DNA from: an uncultured Alistipes sp.
GTDB taxonomy: Bacteria; Bacteroidota; Bacteroidia; Bacteroidales; Rikenellaceae
DNA length: 26,845 nucleotides
NCBI GenBank assembly: GCA_904502005.1
Contig: CAJGDC010000023.1
Location: 1-26,845, forward strand
Reading direction: 5' to 3'
The position numbers and the translations under genes are program-made. Below the pieces are notes generated by a model. It was not told the origin of the DNA, did no database searches, and saw only the letters and a list, made by a program, of their open reading frames with translations. This document shows positions 9,032 through 16,857 of this stretch, in pieces. Positions within the stretch are counted from its first letter, which is position 1. Each line of letters starts with the position of its first letter.

Positions 9032-10738
9032 TTATTTCATGTGAACACTAAATGGCTTTGGACGCTCCATGGTCTGATGGTACTTGTTGCCAAACGAGTC
9101 GGTCACTGTCACCTCGATAGGTGTGTTAGGCGCAGAGGCTACGGCATGGAACATATGTGGGTGGAACTTACGCTTGTTGTTCTTCTTGTCAAACTTTATC
9201 AACCACACGGTGTTAGGGATGTCAAGACCCACAATCATCTGCGGATTTTCGGCCTTCTTGCGCTTAACGGTCAGCGGTTTGCCGTTCTCTGTCATCTCAA
9301 TCTTCCAATCTGGTGCCCAGTCCCACACGTGCACCATGATGCTGTTGTCAGTCTCCCACTCGGCGTAGTTTGTGCGAGCTGGGAAGTGGTCAAGAAAGAC
9401 TTTAACCTCGCCATTGTTTGCAAAGTAGTCGCGCACAGAGTTCATGTCAAAGCAGCGGAACTGATTGTCTGCCGAGAACTGTGTAGGCTTGAAGTACCAC
9501 TTAATGTCGGTATTGTCAATTGTAAAAATCTTGCAACCTGCAGGTTCGCCAAGTGAGCCAAGCATAGGGCCACCGAAACCAGATGAGTACCACAAAGAGC
9601 CTGAAACGGCAACAATATTGTGGTCGATGATATTCTTTAGCTCTGGCTGTGACGTATCTGTCTTTCCGTATGTTACGCGGTTGCGGTGAGCGTGACCAGA
9701 GACAACGTGCACATTGCTAAATGGCTGTAGGAGAGCTGTGAGCGCCTTACCACTCTGCTCGTCAAGGTTGATGTTAATCTTGCCATTCATACCATTCTTG
9801 TAGCGGTAGATTGGGCTGTGTACACCGATAACGATTGGGGTGCTTTTGTCTGTAACAAGAGCAAGGTCCTTCTCAAGCCAAGCGAGCTGCTCAGGGGCGA
9901 TGTCGTAGCTGTAGTTACGCGAGCCGACAATTCCCTTAGCCTTCTTGCCTCCAGGCTTGTTGATGTAGTGGATGTTGTCGAGCATTACATAGTGCACCTT
10001 ACCTATGTTTATAGAGTAGTATCTCGGACCAAACGCCTTGCGATACTTTGCTGTTGCGTCAAAGTCTACGGTTGGGCTATTTGGCACTGCACCATCATTG
10101 TCGTGGTTACCCATAGTGTTAAAGAACTGTGTTGGGTAGCCAATATCGGCAAGCGTACGGCGGAAGTCGCTGATGTCATAGAGGTAGTCGTACCAGTAAA
10201 TCTCGTGTGTGCTGTCACCCAGGCAGAGGGTGTAGACAGGTATGCCCGCCTTGCGATATTGCTCAATCTCAGCCTTAAGTTGAGGCACAAAGACATCGCG
10301 GAAGTTACCAAGATCGTTGTGGTGGTTGGCAATGTGGATATCTGCAGCGGCGACAATCACGTGGCGGTCGTTGTCTATAGCACGCAGAGCAAAGTCGTGT
10401 CGCTCAGCTGTTGTTGCGTCAGCTGTCAGCTCTGCCCAGAACTGTGGAACAACATCACTACCCTCGGTCATTGCCTCATAGCCGCGAGGAATGGTGATAA
10501 AGACGCTGCCATTCTTCTTCTCAGATACGATATTGTACTGTCCCTTTTTGTTTGTCAGCACAATCTGGTATCCGTCTGATACAGCCACACCAGCGAGTGG
10601 CTTGCCGTTGCACTCAACAGTACCGTAGAGTGTCGCCCCCTTTTTTGGCTTAGCCTTGAGGGTTGAGGTGAAGGTGCTCTGCGCCGAAACTGTTACGGCA
10701 AGGAGCATCATGATAATTAAGTTTAAGGTTCGTTTCAT
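9032..10738 (-). CDS. secreted calcineurin-like phosphoesterase (MetallophosN/C architecture), copy C
   Basis: A 568-residue paralogue, first of the three in transcription order, 21 bp downstream of the relA-like gene. The signal peptide ends A19|Q20. The core ligands are retained: AADIH (Asp133, His135), LGDSTHEIYWYD (Asp175), MGNHDND (Asn211, His212) and GVHSPIY. The final motif is GHAH instead of GHTH, a common conservative change. Next to the second metal motif, this copy has THE where A and B have SFD, which could alter substrate contacts. The C-terminal MetallophosC-like domain has HVWDWAPDWKIEMTENGKPL. An AAACCTAACA sequence (10741-10750) precedes the ATG. Function is as for the neighbours: a periplasmic or secreted phosphoesterase of unknown substrate. 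Confidence 0.9.
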   Translation of the reverse strand: MKRTLNLIIMMLLAVTVSAQSTFTSTLKAKPKKGATLYGTVECNGKPLAGVAVSDGYQIVLTNKKGQYNIVSEKKNGSVFITIPRGYEAMTEGSDVVPQFWAELTADATTAERHDFALRAIDNDRHVIVAAADIHIANHHNDLGNFRDVFVPQLKAEIEQYRKAGIPVYTLCLGDSTHEIYWYDYLYDISDFRRTLADIGYPTQFFNTMGNHDNDGAVPNSPTVDFDATAKYRKAFGPRYYSINIGKVHYVMLDNIHYINKPGGKKAKGIVGSRNYSYDIAPEQLAWLEKDLALVTDKSTPIVIGVHSPIYRYKNGMNGKININLDEQSGKALTALLQPFSNVHVVSGHAHRNRVTYGKTDTSQPELKNIIDHNIVAVSGSLWYSSGFGGPMLGSLGEPAGCKIFTIDNTDIKWYFKPTQFSADNQFRCFDMNSVRDYFANNGEVKVFLDHFPARTNYAEWETDNSIMVHVWDWAPDWKIEMTENGKPLTVKRKKAENPQMIVGLDIPNTVWLIKFDKKNNKRKFHPHMFHAVASAPNTPIEVTVTDSFGNKYHQTMERPKPFSVHMK

Positions 10739-10759
10739 ATTGTTAGGTTTAATCTACTT

Positions 10760-12976
10760 CTAATTATTCACTCTGACGGCTCGTTGTACACCCTTTACGC
10801 GCATAATTGCGTGCAGGAGCATATCTACAACCGATGTTGATGGCACCTCGACGCTTATTGTTCCCACGCCCGTACCATCGCCTCGTGAAGAGAGGTTTAT
10901 GGTGCGGATGTTGAGCTTAAGGTCGCGGCTGACAACCTCTGTAATCTGGTTTACCACTCCTGCCGAGTCGTTTATGGTTATTGCTATCGTTACGCGGAAT
11001 GAGCCTTGTGCCTGCTCGCGCCACTTAGCCTCCATAATGCGGTATGGGTAGTTCTTGCGTATATGCTTTGCATTTGGACAGTCTGAGCGGTGGATAGTAA
11101 TGCCCGCATTGATTGTCACAAATCCGAAAATATCATCGCCCTTAATTGGGTTGCAGCACTTGGCAAGCTTGTAGACGATGTTATTTATTCCTTCGTCAAT
11201 TATCAGTGCATCTGATGAGGTTGTAGGTTTTGATGCACTTTGCGTCTGTCGGCGTGCTGCCTCTGCTGCTGCCTCTGCCGCGCGACGCTCTTCGTCAGCC
11301 TCGCCAGAGAGCCAACGGCTGATAACCTCCTTGACAACAGATAGGTCTATCTTCTCTGTGGCTATGAGCTCATAGAGGGCCGTACCGGTGCGCTGCTTAT
11401 AGTATTTACATAGGTATGCAACCACCTCGTCGATACTCTTGCTTGTCAGTTTCCAATTCTTTAGCTTGCGCTCAAGCTCCTCACGACCCAACTTGGCATT
11501 CTTTGCCTGCTCCTCACGAATGTAGGCTTTAATTCGCTGGCGAGCCTTGGTTGTTACAACAAAGTTGAGCCAGTCCGCCTTTGGTTGTTGATTCTTCTGA
11601 GAGAGAATCTCTACAATATCTCCATTTTTGAGCGTCTCGCGAATAGGCACAGCTCTGCCATTGACCTTACCGCCTGAGCATGTAGAGCCGAGATTGGTGT
11701 GGATGTCAAAGGCAAAGTCGAGGATTGTCGCACCCTCAGGCAGTTTGCGAATATCTCCATTAGGGGTAAAGACAAATATCTCTCCTGAGGCGGGCTTAGC
11801 GTCAAAGCGCTCGGCAATATCCTCCTTAGTCTGGTCCATCAGTTCGCGCAGTCGCTGAAGCCACTGCTCGGAGGTCTGCGCGCCCTGATTGACACCCTTG
11901 TATCGCCAGTGGGCAGCAATACCCAGCTCGGCAACATCATCCATACGCTCCGTGCGAATCTGAATCTCTACCCACTTACCCTCGCCGGCTGATACAGTTG
12001 TGTGCAGACTCTCATAGCCGTTTGATTTCGGTATGGTTATCCAGTCGCGCATACGGTCTGTATTTGGGGTGTAGAAGTCACTTACAATTGAGTAGACATA
12101 CCAACACTGAGCCTTCTCCTGCTCCTTTGCGCAGTCGATAATAATTCGCAGGGCGAAGATGTCGTAGACACCCTCAAAAGGAACCTGCTGCTTTCGCATC
12201 TTGTTCCAGATAGAGTAGACAGACTTTGTGCGGCTCTTGATGTGGTACTTTATCCCTGCTGCATCAAGTGCCTTGCGTATAGGCTCAAGGAATCGCTCAA
12301 TAAAGGCAAGTCGCTCAGCCTCGCTTTCGGCAAGCTTACCAACAATGTGGTTATAAGACTCTGTCTCAAGCTGACTAAGGGCAAGGTCCTCAAGTTCGCT
12401 CTTGATGTTGTAGAGTCCGAGCTTGTGGGCAATTTGAGCATAGAGGTTCATGCTCTCCCAACTCTTCTTCTTGCGTTTTGCCTCTGGGAATATAGTAATT
12501 GAGCGCATAACCTCCAGTCTGTCGGCAAGTTTAATGAGTATTACGCGTGGGTCCTCAGAGTAGGCAACAATCATGTCGCGGAAGGAGGATGCCTGCTCCT
12601 TGTGGGTGTTAAACTTTAGTTCAGAGATATTGGCAAGTCCACTAACAATACCTGCAACCTCCTGACCAAAGAGTTTTGTACACTGGTCAAGTCTCTCCTC
12701 AAGCAGCTGCTCGTCATCACCCTGCGCCGCTATGCGGACAACATCATGGATAATTGCTGAGACGGTAGAGTTACGACCAAGCCCAACCTCTGTAGCTACG
12801 ATATTTGCTACTCCTACGGCGTGGTCAAGCATCGGAGTGCCGTCGTAGCGAACTTGCCCCTCAAGATGCTTATCAGCATATTGCAGTGCAGCGTCTACCA
12901 TCTGCTGTGTGACGACAGAGAACATGCTCGCTATGGTCTTGCGAAACTCGGCGTATCTCTCTAAAACATTACTCAT
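10760..12976 (-). CDS. RelA/SpoT homologue (ppGpp synthetase) with degenerate hydrolase site
   Basis: A 738-residue cytoplasmic long RSH protein with the order HD hydrolase domain, synthetase, TGS, helical region, zinc-finger/RIS (AKCCNPIKGDDIFGF) and ACT. Synthetase motifs look intact: KSRTKSVYSIWNKM, YDIFALRIII, RMRDWITIPKSNGYESLHT, VEIQIRTERMDDVAELGIAAHWRYK. It should therefore make (p)ppGpp from ATP and GTP/GDP. In the HD domain, His52, His77, Asp78 and Asp152 remain. However, the catalytic Glu-Asp pair after HDVV is Arg81-Ile82, and LADRLHNMR reads LADRLEVMR. I infer a synthetase with weak or no hydrolase activity, so a separate hydrolase should exist elsewhere. It overlaps the methyltransferase stop by 4 bp (ATGA), suggesting translational coupling. 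Confidence 0.92.
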   Translation of the reverse strand: MSNVLERYAEFRKTIASMFSVVTQQMVDAALQYADKHLEGQVRYDGTPMLDHAVGVANIVATEVGLGRNSTVSAIIHDVVRIAAQGDDEQLLEERLDQCTKLFGQEVAGIVSGLANISELKFNTHKEQASSFRDMIVAYSEDPRVILIKLADRLEVMRSITIFPEAKRKKKSWESMNLYAQIAHKLGLYNIKSELEDLALSQLETESYNHIVGKLAESEAERLAFIERFLEPIRKALDAAGIKYHIKSRTKSVYSIWNKMRKQQVPFEGVYDIFALRIIIDCAKEQEKAQCWYVYSIVSDFYTPNTDRMRDWITIPKSNGYESLHTTVSAGEGKWVEIQIRTERMDDVAELGIAAHWRYKGVNQGAQTSEQWLQRLRELMDQTKEDIAERFDAKPASGEIFVFTPNGDIRKLPEGATILDFAFDIHTNLGSTCSGGKVNGRAVPIRETLKNGDIVEILSQKNQQPKADWLNFVVTTKARQRIKAYIREEQAKNAKLGREELERKLKNWKLTSKSIDEVVAYLCKYYKQRTGTALYELIATEKIDLSVVKEVISRWLSGEADEERRAAEAAAEAARRQTQSASKPTTSSDALIIDEGINNIVYKLAKCCNPIKGDDIFGFVTINAGITIHRSDCPNAKHIRKNYPYRIMEAKWREQAQGSFRVTIAITINDSAGVVNQITEVVSRDLKLNIRTINLSSRGDGTGVGTISVEVPSTSVVDMLLHAIMRVKGVQRAVRVNN

Positions 12977-13764
12977 AACTTTCTAACTATATATAGATGG
13001 TCGCATCCAAAGCTATATTTGGTGCGAACAGAATCCGAAAACATTGCTGCATAATCTATCTCTTCAGCCTCAAAGCCCGCAGCAGATAGGCGGTTGAGGT
13101 AATCCTTTCCATATACGCGACGATGGTCGTACTGACCAAATATCTTTGCTCGCTCTTTAGGGTCGGTAATCGTGTCGTCCTCAAATGTCGTCTCGCGCGA
13201 GTAGTCCACTGGCGCAAGCATAACACCAAACCCTCCTGGTCGCATTATACGGTACATTTCGCTAAGAGCACGACTGTCGCTCTCTACGTGTTCTAAAATG
13301 TGGTTGCAGATAATAATATCTACGCTACTATCCTCCATTGGGATACTCTGCACATCAAAGTGCATATCGGCAAGTGGACTGCAAAGGTCGGCGGTGATGT
13401 AGCTATACGGAGCAGATTTATAAATCCTCTTAAACTCCTTCATCATGCAGACCTCAGGTGCAATGTGAAGTATTGTAGGTAGGCTCTCAATCTTCTCTCG
13501 CACACTATCGTTGTTCATTAGATAGTGCCACAACAGTCGGTGACGCTCAAGCGACAGACACTTTGGGCAGAGGGCATCCTCTCTAACCTTACCATATCCG
13601 TATGGGAGGAATTTACGCTTCTCACAGCCACAAATTGGGCATTTTCGCCTCTTGCCGATGTAGAGCAGCCCCACAACAGGCACAGCCCACTCTGCCACAC
13701 GCTGCAATGCAGTGCGTGGGATGGTGTTTAACACCCAGCGGATTGTCTTACCTACAATTGTCAT
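12973..13764 (-). CDS. class I SAM-dependent methyltransferase with N-terminal zinc ribbon
   Basis: A 263-residue protein. An N-terminal CPxC...CPxC zinc ribbon (Cys42, Cys45, Cys66, Cys69) is followed by a methyltransferase type 11 domain. Motif I is ILHIAPE instead of the usual glycine-rich loop. The later motifs are typical: YITADLCSPLADMHFDVQSIPMEDSSVDIIICNH is the region around motifs II-IV (key residues Asp in TADL, Asp in SVDII). HILEHVESDSRALSEMYRIMRP follows. The substrate is unknown; the ribbon may contact RNA, protein or a carrier. Its ATG overlaps the xseB stop by 1 bp (TAATG) and its TGA overlaps the relA-like start by 4 bp, so expression is tied to both. The N-terminal 35 residues include a hydrophobic stretch (AVPVVGLLYIG), perhaps membrane-associated. 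Confidence 0.82.
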   Translation of the reverse strand: MTIVGKTIRWVLNTIPRTALQRVAEWAVPVVGLLYIGKRRKCPICGCEKRKFLPYGYGKVREDALCPKCLSLERHRLLWHYLMNNDSVREKIESLPTILHIAPEVCMMKEFKRIYKSAPYSYITADLCSPLADMHFDVQSIPMEDSSVDIIICNHILEHVESDSRALSEMYRIMRPGGFGVMLAPVDYSRETTFEDDTITDPKERAKIFGQYDHRRVYGKDYLNRLSAAGFEAEEIDYAAMFSDSVRTKYSFGCDHLYIVRKL

Positions 13765-13955
13765 TATTCAACAAGTTTCTCAACATCACACTCTGCCTTG
13801 CGAAGCTTTTTTCGGCACACCTCTATCAGCTCAGAGGCGCGCTTAACCTGCTTAGCCAAGCTCTCAATATCGCAATCGCTGCGCTGAAGGTCGGCGAGAA
13901 TCTGCTCAATCTCTGCCATCGCTTCGTTGTATGAAACACTACTCTTTTTTGCCAT
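13764..13955 (-). CDS. xseB: exodeoxyribonuclease VII small subunit
   Basis: A 63-residue protein starting MAKKSSVSYNEAMAEIEQIL, with the XseB helical pattern YNEAMAEIEQILADL, IESLAKQVKRASELI and CRKKLRKAE. XseB binds XseA to form exonuclease VII, which degrades single-stranded DNA to oligonucleotides. An open frame extends to an earlier ATG at 13988. I prefer the ATG at 13955 because it gives the standard XseB N-terminus and length, while the extra 11 residues lie inside xseA. With this start it overlaps the xseA stop (13939-13941) by 17 bp. It overlaps the methyltransferase start by 1 bp. Confidence 0.9.
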   Translation of the reverse strand: MAKKSSVSYNEAMAEIEQILADLQRSDCDIESLAKQVKRASELIEVCRKKLRKAECDVEKLVE

Positions 13956-15132
13956 ATCTATCAACCACTTCGGCCACAAAATGGCCATCTGTAACCTCTA
14001 TTGTTATTCTCTCGCCTATGGCGCAATCTGTTGTTGTTCGCACAACCTTTCCACCCTCTGTCCTTGCCACTGCATATCCAAGCTTCAGGAGTCTTGACGG
14101 CGAAAAGTTCTCTACTATCATGGTGTAAGCTGCCAACTTTTCCCTCTGGCGTACAATAGCACTCTGTGCTGCGCGATTTATAAGGTCTAACTGTTGAGTA
14201 AGCCTAAACCCTGCGGTCTGAGTTACTTTTGTACAACTCTCGCGCAGAAGAACGGCATAATATTCCAGCTCGCCATCAAATGCCGCAGCTCGGTCGCAAA
14301 TCCACGCCGCTACTGCCGTAGGGGTCTTGAGTGGCATTGCTGCCACCATGTCTACAATGCTCACATCCTTGTCGTGACCAATTCCAGAGAGGACAGGTAG
14401 TGGAAATTGCGCCACGCATAGAGCTGTAAGGTAGCTGTTAAAGCACTCTAAATCTGCAACAGAACCACCTCCGCGAATTATCGCTACCGCATCAAACTCA
14501 CTCTCCCTCTCGGCGATTGCCATCAGGGCATCTACAACGCTCTGCTCGCTACTATCGCCCTGCATTGTCGCCTCAAAGAGAGTTGTTGAGATACGATATG
14601 GACTATCCTCTATCTGTTGCATAAAGTCGCGGTAGCCTGCCGCTGTAGCACTTGAGACAACTGCCACACGTTGCACTACACGCGGAAAGGAGATGCTGCG
14701 ATTCATATCCCACACACCCTCACTCTTGAGTTTGTCTATGGTTATCTGCCTCTGTCGCTCGGCCTCTCCGATAGTATAGAAGGGGTCTATGTCTGTAATC
14801 TGTAGACTAAGACCATAGAGGGGGTGGTGTGTGACCGTAACCTCTACAAGTACCTTCATTGCCGCCGCAAGCACTCGTCCCGTAGCGGCCTCAAACTTGC
14901 CTGCAAGATATGGATAGCGGCTCTTCCAAATCACCGCTCGAGCTTGCGCCTTGGCGTTACTGCCTGAACCACGGCTCTGCTCTCGCTCTACAAGCTCCAT
15001 ATAGCAGTGCCCAGAGCTATTTACCTTAAGCTCCGAAATCTCGGCACTCACCCACACTGGGAGGGGCAGAAACTGCTCCACCGCTGCGCCGATAATGCGC
15101 TGCAACTCGTATAGGGTAAAGGACTCTCTCAT
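13939..15132 (-). CDS. xseA: exodeoxyribonuclease VII large subunit
   Basis: A 397-residue catalytic subunit of exonuclease VII, within the usual size range. The N-terminal OB-fold is visible in VWVSAEISELKVNSSGHCYMEL and RAVIWKSRY. The nuclease core has the family signatures RVAVVSSATAAGYRDF, IIRGGGSVADLECFNS, LPVLSGIGHDKDVSIVDMVA and the KTPTAVAAWI segment. The C-terminal helical part ends with KLGYAVARTEGGKVV, the typical XseA tail. Its ATG overlaps the stop of the TonB-C protein by 4 bp (ATGA), and its own stop lies inside xseB, so the three genes are probably translationally coupled. It acts in DNA repair and recombination in the cytoplasm. Confidence 0.95.
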   Translation of the reverse strand: MRESFTLYELQRIIGAAVEQFLPLPVWVSAEISELKVNSSGHCYMELVEREQSRGSGSNAKAQARAVIWKSRYPYLAGKFEAATGRVLAAAMKVLVEVTVTHHPLYGLSLQITDIDPFYTIGEAERQRQITIDKLKSEGVWDMNRSISFPRVVQRVAVVSSATAAGYRDFMQQIEDSPYRISTTLFEATMQGDSSEQSVVDALMAIAERESEFDAVAIIRGGGSVADLECFNSYLTALCVAQFPLPVLSGIGHDKDVSIVDMVAAMPLKTPTAVAAWICDRAAAFDGELEYYAVLLRESCTKVTQTAGFRLTQQLDLINRAAQSAIVRQREKLAAYTMIVENFSPSRLLKLGYAVARTEGGKVVRTTTDCAIGERITIEVTDGHFVAEVVDRYGKKE

Positions 15133-15677
15133 AGCATAATGATATATGGCTCACGAGGTAGCTTCTTACCCTTTGGTAGCTGTACCGCTAGCAGATGTTC
15201 GCTTGCAACGGCCACTCCGCGCTTTGTTGCGGCACGCCAAACTGGTGCTGCTGCAACGGCACTACGGACACGCTTAGCAAAGCGTCTATCTGTAGATTGC
15301 AGGATATTTCCCTCAGTAACTGTGCCATCCGCCTCAACGGTAAATCGCATGACAAAGCGTGCTGTAGGGTCTTTATCTGTCCACTTTACCTGCGTAGCGA
15401 TATACTCCGAGAAGTTATCCGCCGCTGGGAAAACGGCTGCCTGGTCGTAGCATAGGGTTATTAGCACCACTCCATTATTAGCCTTCTGACCATACTTGGC
15501 AATAGTACTCTCGTCGGCTGGCAGAGTCTCTATCTTCTCGATATTCTTCTCAGGAATATCAGACACGGTTGTCCGAACGACGCCATTGACGATATAGAGT
15601 GGGGCACGACCCGTCTCTGCTGCGGCAGGGAGCCACAGCAGTAGATACATCGTCAAAAATAGCAGTCGTCGTGCCAT
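15129..15677 (-). CDS. small exported protein: SusC-plug-like segment joined to a TonB C-terminal domain
   Basis: A 182-residue protein with a signal peptide or N-terminal anchor (residues 1-20). Residues 26-74 read PLYIVNGV...IEKIETLPADESTIAKYG...NNGVVLITL. This strongly resembles the plug segment of SusC/RagA TonB-dependent receptors (PLYVVDGV...IESIEVLKDASATAIYG...NGVVLITTK). Residues about 87-166 resemble a TonB C-terminal domain (FSEYIATQVKWT...RFVMRFTVEADGTVTEGNIL...WRAATKRGVAV). It lacks the proline-rich linker of a true TonB, so energy transduction is doubtful. It may instead act as an adaptor or decoy for receptor or TonB contacts. It lies 3 bp after prfA and overlaps xseA by 4 bp. 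Confidence 0.75.
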   Translation of the reverse strand: MARRLLFLTMYLLLWLPAAAETGRAPLYIVNGVVRTTVSDIPEKNIEKIETLPADESTIAKYGQKANNGVVLITLCYDQAAVFPAADNFSEYIATQVKWTDKDPTARFVMRFTVEADGTVTEGNILQSTDRRFAKRVRSAVAAAPVWRAATKRGVAVASEHLLAVQLPKGKKLPREPYIIML

Positions 15678-15680
15678 ATA

Positions 15681-16769
15681 CTATCCAAGCTCCTGCTCCT
15701 TAAGTCTCTCGGCATTCTCGGCAACAATCAGGTGGTCAATGCAGTCCTGAATATCGCCATCCATAAATGCGCTGAGGTTGTAAATGGTGTAGTTAATACG
15801 GTGGTCGGTAATTCGGCCCTGAGGGTAGTTGTAGGTACGAATCTTTGCCGAACGGTCACCAGTAGATACGAGGGTCTTACGCTTTGAGGCAATCTCGTCA
15901 AGGTACTTCTGGTACTCGAGGTTGAAGATACGTGTACGAAGCTCCTCAAATGCCTTCTCAGTATTCTTAATCTGTGACTTCTGGTCCTGACACTGCACAA
16001 CAATACCGGTAGGGATGTGGGTCAGACGAATAGCTGAGTAGGTTGTGTTTACACTCTGGCCACCAGGACCTGATGCACAGAAGATATCCTTGCGAATATC
16101 GTTCCAAGATACCTCAACATCAAACTCGTCAGCCTCTGGAAGAACTGCCACGGATGCAGCAGAGGTGTGTACGCGACCCTGAGTCTCGGTCTGTGGCACG
16201 CGCTGCACACGGTGAACACCAGACTCATACTTGAGCGTTCCGTAGACATTGTTGCCCGTAACCTTCATAATAACCTCCTTGTAGCCACCAACTGCGCCGT
16301 CAGAGAAGGATGTAATCTCGTACTTCCAACCCTTGCCCTCGATGTATTTGGTGTACATACGCATAAGATCGCCAGCAAATAGAGCCGCCTCATCGCCACC
16401 AGTACCGCCACGAATCTCAAGAACAGCGTTCTTTGCGTCCTGAGGGTCCTTAGGGATAAGCAACAGCTTAATCTCCTCCTCAAGCTGGGCAATCATAGGC
16501 TCCAGCTCGGCAATCTCCATGCGAGCCATCTCGCGGAAATCCTCGTCCTTCTCGGTTGCAAGTATATCCTTGGCATTGGCAAGGTCCGCAATAGCCTTGC
16601 GGTAGCGATCTGCTGTCTCAATGATTGGCTCAAGCTCGCGGTACTCCTTGTTGTACTGCACAAACGCCTTGACATCTGCAATAACCTCTGGGTCGGTGAG
16701 CTTCTGACCAAGCTCCTCGTACTTGATTTTCAGACCATCAAGACGCATTAAAATTGAATTTTCTGCCAT
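15681..16769 (-). CDS. prfA: peptide chain release factor 1
   Basis: A 362-residue class I release factor that reads UAA and UAG and triggers peptide release. The domain 3 motif FCASGPGGQSVNTTYSAIRL has GGQ at 236-238. The codon-recognition segment is VHRVQRVPQTETQGRVHTSA, with P-Q-T (192-194) matching the RF1-type PxT motif, not the RF2 SPF motif. Length and N-terminal coiled helices are typical. It is preceded by the only sizeable gap in the minus-strand block (88 bp, 16770-16857), so it may have its own promoter. I could not find a clear TAnnTTTG element there. The downstream TonB-C gene follows after 3 bp. Confidence 0.96.
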   Translation of the reverse strand: MAENSILMRLDGLKIKYEELGQKLTDPEVIADVKAFVQYNKEYRELEPIIETADRYRKAIADLANAKDILATEKDEDFREMARMEIAELEPMIAQLEEEIKLLLIPKDPQDAKNAVLEIRGGTGGDEAALFAGDLMRMYTKYIEGKGWKYEITSFSDGAVGGYKEVIMKVTGNNVYGTLKYESGVHRVQRVPQTETQGRVHTSAASVAVLPEADEFDVEVSWNDIRKDIFCASGPGGQSVNTTYSAIRLTHIPTGIVVQCQDQKSQIKNTEKAFEELRTRIFNLEYQKYLDEIASKRKTLVSTGDRSAKIRTYNYPQGRITDHRINYTIYNLSAFMDGDIQDCIDHLIVAENAERLKEQELG

Positions 16770-16805
16770 TAGGTGTGTTTTATAAATTTATGATGTTCGT
16801 GTTAA

Positions 16806-16837
16806 TGGTGGGTTTGACCTAATTGTAAAACCCACCA
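16806..16837 (-). terminator. intergenic hairpin, possible terminator or attenuator upstream of prfA
   Basis: A perfect 10-bp stem (16806-16815 with 16828-16837) with a 12-nt loop lies in the 88-bp gap between the last esterase gene and prfA. On the minus strand it follows the esterase stop (16858) by about 20 nt. No clear U-run follows, so it could be a weak terminator, a processing site or an mRNA 3'-end stabiliser. Confidence 0.45.
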
Positions 16838-16857
16838 AACTGTTAATCGTTCAATTA

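Noticed and set aside
9818..10579. Plus-strand open frame of 253 codons antisense to the third phosphoesterase
   Set aside because: The paralogues have similar shadow frames. It has no start signal or domain; the sense strand encodes the metal ligands.
13956..13988. Longer xseB starting at the ATG at 13988
   Set aside because: The 11 extra residues are not XseB-like and lie inside xseA; MAKKSS at 13955 is the typical start.
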